DNA of 64,000 nt from Akebia trifoliata. Taxonomy: Eukaryota; Streptophyta; Magnoliopsida; Ranunculales; Lardizabalaceae. How positions within the stretch are numbered: position 1 is the first letter of the stretch; the number at the start of each line of letters is the position of its first letter. The stretch is taken from assembly GCA_017979445.1 (NCBI GenBank), contig CM030711.1, positions 17,996,922-18,060,921 on the forward strand, given 5' to 3'. This document shows, piece after piece, positions 57,701 to 64,000 of the stretch. The notes beneath the pieces are model-generated. The model saw only the letters and a program-made list of their open reading frames with translations. It was not told where the DNA came from and did no database searches. The translations under genes and the position numbers were made by a program.

Positions 57701-59987
57701 ATGGATATCTAGTGATAATGATTATGGTTGCATGTTTATTTAATTTTTGTTAGCGCAAGGCGCTGGTTCATGTTTTAGTTCAGTCATTTATTTTAGGCCA
57801 GTGAGCCGCTGTTTCATGGAAGGAACTGGATATCCATTCTTAGCCTTGTAATGTTAGTTTCTCTTTTTTATAAAGAAAAAAATATATATTTATGTAGCTA
57901 TCTTATGAGTTGTTAAAAAACTTGTAAATGCCTGAAAGGATAGTACGTCATATCATCCGAAGTGATGTATTATCCTAAAATGTACAGTAGGGACAACCAA
58001 GTTCCTCGTGGTATGGGACGCGTATAAGAATGGAGTCACAATTGAAATCTGGGTCCATTCCTCTCTATCTTTACTAATGAACTTCTATTGTAAAGGTGGT
58101 CGTATATGAATGGAGTTGTATACCTGATAAGTATAGACGAAAATGATTAGTCAGTGATCACTAACAATCTAGAGTAGTCGAATGTTCTAACGCATCGAAA
58201 AGAGACCCATTGCTTATCGTCATGTCAAACAGCCCGCTTGAGTTGGATAAATAGTCACTTAGTATGGTAAGCACAGCAACCGACCACAAAATCAGGAATT
58301 AAAAGCCAGAAAAATGTTCTAACATTATATCCTAATTAGAAACTATCTAGTTGTGAATCCCAACTCTCTAATTCCACTACTCTACCATTGTGTAATATGT
58401 ATCTGTTGTTCTAATTTGAATTATAAACTAAAAAACATGTTTACTATTTCAATATTGTCAAATTATATTTGTATAAGAATGAAAATGTATAGTGAGTATT
58501 GATGACTGATGTTATGTGGACTTTAAATTGTTTAGTTAATCATCCCTAGTTAAACGTAGTTCAATTTATAAAGTTTTGCATATATTGAAATGATTTAGTA
58601 TACTTATTCGTTCATGTTAGGAGAGGTTATTAATAAAAGTTGTTTGTGGACCTATTGGGTAACCATTGTTACTCATCCTTTTCCTTCCTATTTTTTAGTT
58701 TCAAAGCCTATAATCGGAGAGACAGTCATAGAGCCGACAAGCAAGGATCATCTGGTGGGTCATATTGACGACCATAATCCATTGCCCGATGAGTATTGCG
58801 ACTACTTTCACTAGGAGTCTGCTCGTCCTAGGAGGTGTATATAGTTTTTGGGTTGAGTAATATGCCCATATTAGTAAGTGGTTAAATTTTGGTAATCTTG
58901 TATATTTCACTAGCGTACTCTGATCTATCTCTCGTTATTCATAGTTACCATATTACACTCCCTGTATATTTTTGGCACATATTTCTATAAAGAATTTGTT
59001 GGATTTTGGCTTATCAGGTTTTCCAATTCCGTGGAACGCTAACATAAACAGAGGAAACCATGTCCAAATTTCGAGGTGCTACCTAGTACCTCGAGATTTG
59101 ACCTTGGGATTTGTGTTAGCATTTAGCAGGGTGCCATAGAAACAAAGCTTAAATATCATCCAAAATATGATCTACCCATATTTTTTTGCAAGTGACACTT
59201 CCAAAACAACACTTATGTCAATGAGTCAGCAACATGATTCAACCCTTAAATACGATGGACTTTACTTTAGCTCTACTTCAACATGTTTAAAAAACAGACC
59301 ATTTAGATGGTTTTGCAAGATTATAATAGTATAAGGTCTTATACATGATTTCAATTTTAAGCAGATTGTCACTGGTTATTTGTCACTAGATTGACCATCT
59401 TCCAATTGGGTCCTCCAAGAGAAAGCAAATGCCTCAAAGTAGCCCTTAATCTCCTTCCTTATCACCTACAGAAAAAGGTGATGATGTTAAGAAATTTTGA
59501 CTTGTACATGAGATTAGCAAAGAAAACATGAAAACATATATATAATAAGAGAAGAGCCATGATATAAAAAATTTCTTGAGTAAGCAATTCGTTTAGAATA
59601 ATGCGTAGAATGAGCAGATTGCACATTGTCATATAATTTAAATATACTTAAATAAGGAGCACGCCAAGGGAATCTAGGAGTACTCGACACTACCGAAGTA
59701 CTTGGTATTAAACACTTTGTTGAACTGCTTCTTCTGCTTAACCATGATTGTGCCATTGTCAACATCTCAAGTATTGGTTCCTCATAACATCTCAATTTCT
59801 ATTATCGATGCAATTTTTCCAGAAAGGACTAAGGGTTTATTTATTTGCTCGGCATTTGTTTATAGATGCACAAAAATAGAACAAAAGAAGATGCACAAGC
59901 AAGATTTAGTGAACATTACGAAATATGGGAGAGTTACAAAGCCTTACTTAGCTAGTTAGGAAAGTTTTTTTGTTTTAAAAATCTAGG
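54728..59987. other. unassigned DNA, possibly host intergenic
   Basis: AT-rich sequence with no recognised gene. The longest open frame, 56467-56799 (minus, 110 codons, VEVGLTWLQNELGFAM), and 58614-58814 (plus) have no motif I can name. A hairpin lies at 59035-59123 (listed). Region 57700-58260 is also featureless. Confidence 0.4.
59035..59123. repeat. imperfect inverted repeat (hairpin)
   Basis: Inner arms AAATTTCGAGGT (59066-59077) and ACCTCGAGATTT (59088-59099) match except one G-T pair, with a 10-nt loop. Outer arms AACGCTAACATAAA (59035-59048) and TTTGTGTTAGCATT (59110-59123) match at 12 of 14. Together they could fold into a stem of about 38 bp with an internal bulge. Confidence 0.7.
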
Positions 59988-61723
59988 TGAAAGCGCCCTC
60001 GATCCGCGGGGTGCGCGGATACACTTTTGACCCTTGAGGTTTGGGAGTCGCCACCTAGTTATTACGGTCTAGGAACTGAACATTGACTCTAAAAGGCAAA
60101 ATAAACTAATCTACGAAAAATAAGAAACTAAGTCCGGGGATCACGTTACGGAGTTGGAAGGTGTTAGGCACCAACCCCGCCCGGCAAACACCGGTCTCTA
60201 CTAATTCCCAAGTAGAACTACATTGCTAAAAATACCTAATCAATAAAAAAAATAAAAATACTTACCTTTTTCAGACGCAACGATTTTCTTTTCCCTCAGA
60301 TCTGATAGAACAACTTCTTGTATAGTATTCCTCGCGTCGTTCTGTCACCGGATTTGATTTCTGATCTCCAAGTAGAAGTATCTCTTTCTTAGATTTGAAA
60401 TCTTCGGATTTGTTTATGGGTTTTGGGGTGTTTTTGAAGGGTTTCTAGGTATTTTTCAAACTAAAATCGAAGTATGGGTGTTAGGTAAGAAGTTGGGACT
60501 TCAAAATTAGGGTTTTGGGAAGGTTGGGGAGGCTTCTTGACCTACTTTTCCTAGGGTTTATGATTTGATACGAAAATAGGGTGTGAGGACCCCTATTTAT
60601 AGATTTTTTTAAGAGTTGATTTAGATAGAATTAGTGTTTGATTATAATTCTTTTAGTTAGAGTTGTGTTTTAGTTAGAATTGTGTTAGGTAGAATTGTAT
60701 TTTAATTAGAATTGTTTTAGGTAGAGTTGTATTTTAGTTAGAACTCTATTAAATAGAGTTATTATTTAATTAGAACTATATTAGGATTTTGACTTTTGGT
60801 CTTATTTGATTGACTTTTAATATTTTGACTTTAGTCTTAATTGATTGACTTTTAATATCTGCTTAATTGACTTTATTTTGACTTTAGTCTTAGTTGATTG
60901 ACTTTAATACCTTGACTTTAGTCTTGCTTGATTGACTTTAAATTTTTGGAGAACCCCCCTTTATTATATCTTTAATTCTTTGGACCCCCAAATGGAGGGG
61001 TCCTTAAAGAAATATCTCACGAACCCTCAACAATTTTTCATGAGAGTCCGATTGATCGATTTTTTTAGGTCAAAATTTTAAATTAATTTCATTAATGTTT
61101 CACTTTAATTATTTAATATTTTACTTATTAATTTCGAAATTTTTAATTATGAAAATTGTGAAATTACCGTTTTACCCCCGAAGAGGACTTTTCACGTTTT
61201 AAGTCGGTTTTTAATGTTTTAGGATTTTTTAGAATTGATTTTTCATAAGAAATTCAATGGAAATATTAGTTTGTGTCATTTATGAAATTTTTTGTGTGAA
61301 ATGGTCATGAAATTTATGAGGGGCATTTTTGTAATTTTGTCGAATTCTGTTAAAATTGGTGAAATGATTTATTTGGTTTCGATTTGTTATTTTATGAGTT
61401 TGAAAGGGTTTTCCTAATTGGAATGTAGGCTCTAGGGTTGTTTTGATGTTAGGGGTATTTTGGTAATTTGGTCCATTTTTAGTGATTTTTATCGTGAAAC
61501 TTCTTTTTGTTTGCAAGATGATGATTTCTATGTTTCTGGGATCGTATTTTCCTAGCGTAGCGTGGTTTCTAATGTTTTTTCAGTTCCAGATACCTCATCC
61601 GGATTTCTGAAACATATCTGGTAACAAAATAAAGCATTGGAATAAAATATCCATCATTGGAAATCGTTGCGATCGGGTTGACGAGTTGATTAATCAGGCG
61701 AGTGCAAAAATGGTGTGTCTACA
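59988..61723 (-). repeat. solo Tat-type LTR (1736 bp) with target duplication
   Basis: Minus strand starts TGTAGACACACCATTTTTGC and ends GGGCGCTTTCA. It is flanked by CTAGG on both sides (59983-59987, 61724-61728). No internal retrotransposon sequence adjoins it, so it is a solo LTR left by LTR-LTR recombination. It shares GGAGTCGCCACCTA, GGAAGGTGTTAGGCACC and ATTTTCCTAGCGTA with 31335-38219. Around 60600-60950, TTAGTTAGAATTGTGTT and GACTTTAGTCTTGATTGATT words are locally repeated. Confidence 0.9.
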
Positions 61724-62737
61724 CTAGGTCAATGATTGGAATCCTTCCATTCATTATTCAAAAGTGTGAGATGCTAAAAAAGGGAGTTGAAGAAGTGACA
61801 ATCCGAGTCACTATTCTATGATGCTTTAGGAATGAGACTTGTTAAGACTATATTTTGATAACCTTGGTCCACAAGATTACATAGATGCAAAAGGAAAAGA
61901 AAAGTAATTGACCCATCTTTGCATGCACAATCACTACAATTATGAGGCTTTTCCTAACTTTCATATCAAGCATGTAACTATGCTGGGAAGTTGAGAGACC
62001 AAATATCATATAGTATAAAAAAAGGAGATCATGAAGTACCCTGCACCCTCCCTAATGGTTTGGGAACTAGAAAAATCTGCAACAGTAATCACATTGCCAA
62101 ATTCTACCCTGATTGTAGTTCCCTGTCATGGTGACAATAGTGACATTGCAAGTTTAGTGAGGATACCAAGGCGGCACATATTGGCGTACAGGCTTAAGAA
62201 TCTCATTCAAATAGGAAAACCTTCATATTAAGAAATAAAATATTGTTGTGCATGTGATCATCATCTAAGACTAGTTTAGTCCTAAATTAATAAACAAGAT
62301 GTGTTTATTTTTTAAAATAGAATGGATTAATTGAGAAAAAAGTATAGGTCAAGTCAAAGAATCCATTTTGAACATAATAGGGACCACAAAAACATTCCCA
62401 CAGAAAGGTCAACATTATCTGATTTGAATGGAATTCCCCAATAAGAAAGAGGATGGCATAATCATACATATTATGCAGAGAATTAAAAAGAAAGAGTTCA
62501 CATTGTCCATCCAAAGCTTTAGTAAAGGAGCAGTTTGTATCTAGAAAATTGGTTAAGAATACACATTTTGCAAAATCGAATATCAAAAGAGGATCCATGT
62601 TGCTGAATCAGCCCCTAACCAGATAAAGGAGTGGGTTGCGTCAGATTAAGTGCAGTAATAAGGTTCCCTTGCTATTTACAAAGACTTATCACCTGCAACA
62701 ATGAGAAAAAAAAAAATATGAGTTAGAATCAATATTT
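61724..62737. other. unassigned DNA
   Basis: No gene is recognised. Open frames at 62031-62231 (plus) and 62305-62598 (minus) lack known motifs and are AT-rich. Confidence 0.4.
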
Positions 62738-64000
62738 CACTACGTCATAATAGATAAATTACAACCTCATTTTTCGAAAAAAACGATGGCTATAAGCAGT
62801 CATTTTTCAGCGACATATTCCATCAGTCACTACGGTAAAACGATGCATTTTTAGTCGGCTTTAGGTTTAATTTTAATCACAAATCGGGATTGTCGCTTTG
62901 ATGTGTCGTCTTTGTGCCCAAAAGCCACGATTTACCTTCTCTCCCCACTCATCTACTCTTTAGGGTTTTACACTTCTCTCTCACTCTCTCTCTTTGCCGT
63001 AATCGGATTTCACCTTTAGGGTTTTGTTCTCTCTGAGACGCAATGGATTTCAACTCTCTAGACTTTCAATCTCTCTTAGATGCTATTAGATTTCAAGTTT
63101 TCGATCTCTCTTAAATTGGAAGACGAGTTTCTACTAGGTTTTCCTCATTCTTTATGGTATGATTTCAGCTCAAGAGTTTACTCACTAGATCCATTTGGTT
63201 GTTGATCGATTTGCCGAAAGAAAACCATTTGAGTATCATTTTGTTTTTGTTTTTGTTATTTATCAATGGAGAAATCGCGGATCTTTGATCTCGTTAGTAG
63301 TCATTATCTATAGTAAATGATGTTGTTTTCTCAGATCTGATAGATCTAGCTCTAGTAGTTATGGTTTTGAGTATCAATTTCGTCATCTTCTATCTATTTA
63401 TAGTTCTTCCCTATTTTTCTTGGATGATAAAGGTACTCTTTAGGTTAGATAATCATGATAATAGATTTTTGATCTTTTTGAGAAAACTATAATAGGTTCT
63501 GACTATTTCTGAACTGTCTTCATATGGAGTTCTTAGGAGTTCTCTTAAGCTAGATTAGAGATCCATTATATAAAAATTTGATTATACGGGGTGAAGTGTA
63601 AACAACCATGAATATGAGAAGAGATATCAAGAACATTAGCGTATTTGATTTTGACGTGAAGAAATTTTTATTTGGAGATTTTGATGAGTTTCGTATGAGA
63701 TTTTGGAAATGAGATGACTCTTTACCAGAATCAGAGATGACACTTTACATTGGTCGCGAGGTTTCGAAGGTTTTGTTTGAGCATTTCTTTTTTTTACTTT
63801 CTCCTCTTTTGGATTCTGTTTATCTAAATGTTTACTTGTATTGTGTTCTTTTGTGCCCTTTTTTTTATTGATCTCTCAATAATGTTTTGTTTAGTAGCTA
63901 TGGAAGAGAATTTGCATGGAAATATTGATAGATTTTTGAGAAATAGAAGCTTCTTCTCTCCAGATTGATGTTTTAGGTTTTCTCTTTTTTCTCTATTTTT
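62738..64000 (+). mobile_element. CACTA-like element, left end
   Basis: The terminus CACTACGTCATAATAG at 62738 is followed by subterminal words GATGGCTATAAGCAGTC, CAGCGACATATTCC and CAGTCACTACGG, then a CT-rich 5'-UTR-like stretch with TTTAGGGTTTT (62965-63030). From 63050 to the end the sequence is T-rich without a recognised transposase. The design (CACTA end, about 100-200 bp of subterminal sequence, then a CT-rich leader) is the same as at 6020 and 54727 read on the minus strand, but the sequences differ. Confidence 0.45.

Overview
The window is repeat-rich nuclear DNA of a flowering plant, most likely a eudicot. The signs are plant-type Ty1-copia and Ty3-gypsy (Tat/Ogre) retrotransposons, CACTA DNA-transposon ends, short GT-AG introns of 76-141 bp, and exon fragments of a plastid-type BASS transporter. 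No intact host gene, tRNA, rRNA or CRISPR was seen. Almost everything is a nested and decayed transposon landscape. All calls come from reading the sequence; no search was run.

Layout. 1-3842: the 5' part of a minus-strand copia element that has lost its protease and integrase active sites. 3843-6020: the right-hand part of a CACTA-like element whose end (TAGTG at 6020) meets an Ogre LTR exactly where that LTR is broken, so copia probably sits in CACTA, which sits in Ogre. 6021-30679: Ogre/Tat element 1, about 24.7 kb, with a truncated 5' LTR, PBS, 3 kb of tandem repeats, gag, protease, a candidate 67-bp intron, RT-RNase H, a second RNase H and integrase. On the opposite strand, between integrase and the 3' LTR, it carries two spliced genes, A (DUF7745-like) and B (plant mobile domain). 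30680-31334: unassigned. 31335-38219: a Tat-type 3' LTR on the minus strand, interrupted at 33046-36278 by a complete but internally deleted copia element (LTRs, PBS, PPT and a 5-bp target duplication present). 38220-38536: internal end of that Tat element. 38537-49936: Ogre element 2, 5'-truncated and lacking antisense gene B. 49937-54727: unassigned DNA, then an SDR-like exon piece joined to five BASS exons, ending at another CACTA-type terminus. 54728-59987: unassigned. 59988-61723: solo Tat LTR with a perfect CTAGG duplication. 61724-62737: unassigned. 62738-64000: start of a third CACTA-like element.

How the parts relate. The two Ogre copies can be aligned codon by codon, which shows that most of their stop codons are C-to-T or G-to-A changes. 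One stop (TGA before the RNase H) is shared by both. Their other defects differ: copy 1 has lost one catalytic Asp of reverse transcriptase, and copy 2 keeps it.

The most unusual features are the two antisense, intron-bearing genes in Ogre 1 and three arrays of a 38-bp palindromic repeat. One array lies just upstream of antisense gene A.
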